DNA from: Alkalinema sp. CAN_BIN05 | GTDB taxonomy: Bacteria > Cyanobacteriota > Cyanobacteriia > Leptolyngbyales > Leptolyngbyaceae | Assembly (NCBI GenBank): GCA_026786325.1 | Contig: JAJAYH010000330.1 | Coordinates: forward strand, 1 to 5,867 | Direction: 5' to 3' | DNA: 5,867 nucleotides | Shown here: one piece after another, positions 5,431 to 5,867 of the stretch | Position numbering within the stretch: position 1 is the first letter of the stretch | How the letters are laid out: every line of letters begins with the position of its first letter | Translations under genes and position numbers: made by a program | The notes under the pieces: model-generated | What the model was told of the DNA's origin: nothing | Seen by the model: only the letters and a program-made list of their open reading frames with translations | Databases searched by the model: none

Positions 5431-5867
5431 ATGATGCTTGATTTCGACGAAGTTCTAGTTACCATTAAAAATCCACAAATTAAAAAATATGTGGATGAAG
5501 CCGTTAAAAGTTACAGAATTGGCAATTATCGTAGTGCCATTCTTTCGATTTGGGTGGCTGCGATGTTTGATCTTGTCAAGAAATTTGAGATTCTAGTAGA
5601 TCAGCGTGAGAAATCTGCGATTGATAAATGGAAGATTTTGAAACCTAAAATTGAGGATCACAAAAATTGGGAGAAGGAATTAATTCATGCAGCTAAAGAT
5701 GTCGCTATGATTAGTAGATATGAAGCGGATTCTTTAGAAAATCTAGTAAAAACTAGAAACCGCTATGCACATCCTTCGTTCGATGATATTGGGATATTGT
5801 TTGATCCAACTCCTGAAGAAGTTCGCTATTTCATTAGGACACTTTATGACATTGTATTGTCTCAACC
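5431..5867 (+). CDS. HEPN-like domain protein, N-terminal part (3' end outside window)
   Basis: The frame is open from ATG 5431 to the window end: 145 codons plus CC, which must encode proline. The visible part is predicted mostly alpha-helical: helix-rich start (residues 15-55, including YRSAILSIWVAAMFDLVKKF), a charged middle with WEKELIHAAKD (80-90), then ENLVKTRNRYAHPSF (103-117). Arg109 to His114 forms R-x4-H, with Asn110 next to the arginine, the catalytic motif of HEPN ribonucleases found in toxins, abortive-infection and CRISPR-linked proteins. From memory, the arrangement of FDL, WEKEL, RNRxAHPS and a Pro-rich end resembles the start of a larger uncharacterised bacterial family, so a C-terminal extension is likely. 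A second ATG follows immediately; a weak GGA (5422-5424) is the only Shine-Dalgarno candidate. The gene is AT-rich and has no CGATCG, unlike the upstream genes, suggesting transfer. RNase activity is inferred. Confidence 0.75.
   Translation, partial: MMLDFDEVLVTIKNPQIKKYVDEAVKSYRIGNYRSAILSIWVAAMFDLVKKFEILVDQREKSAIDKWKILKPKIEDHKNWEKELIHAAKDVAMISRYEADSLENLVKTRNRYAHPSFDDIGILFDPTPEEVRYFIRTLYDIVLSQ

Overview
The window looks like cyanobacterial chromosome. The evidence is the urt-type urea transporter genes, a cyanobacterial-style sulfate-binding lipoprotein, and CGATCG palindromes (the core of the HIP1 repeat GCGATCGC) at about 22 places. Genus or species cannot be fixed from the sequence alone.

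Layout, left to right. (1) Positions 1-1780, plus strand: the end of a high-affinity urea ABC transporter operon. It holds the 3' end of urtC (membrane permease), which overlaps complete urtD (ATPase), followed 25 bases later by complete urtE (second ATPase). urtA, urtB and the operon promoter would lie to the left. (2) Positions 1859-2956, minus strand and convergent with urtE: sbpA, a sulfate-binding protein with a lipobox and a twin-arginine-like motif. (3) Positions 2957-3269: a gene-free control region between the divergent sbpA and hydrolase genes. A plausible sbpA promoter sits between the two arms of a long inverted repeat. (4) Positions 3270-4913, plus strand: a full-length CocE/NonD-family alpha/beta hydrolase with a complete catalytic set. 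(5) Positions 4914-5430: a promoter-like sequence and a short 70-codon frame, probably a gene broken after about 32 codons by a 158-bp MITE-like element with perfect 19-bp terminal inverted repeats, then AT-rich spacer. (6) Positions 5431-5867, plus strand, cut by the window edge: the start of an AT-rich gene whose product carries an RNRYAH motif (R-x4-H), the hallmark of HEPN ribonucleases. It may be a defence or toxin-type gene.

The left two thirds are ordinary nutrient-uptake genes: urea as a nitrogen source (UrtCDE), sulfate (SbpA). The last 770 bases differ: they lack CGATCG, are AT-rich, and contain the inverted-repeat element and the HEPN-like gene. This looks like an accessory insertion point and is the best place to look for something undescribed. 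Other points of interest are the paired inverted sequence around the sbpA promoter and the Ser-to-Ala change in the UrtD ABC signature.
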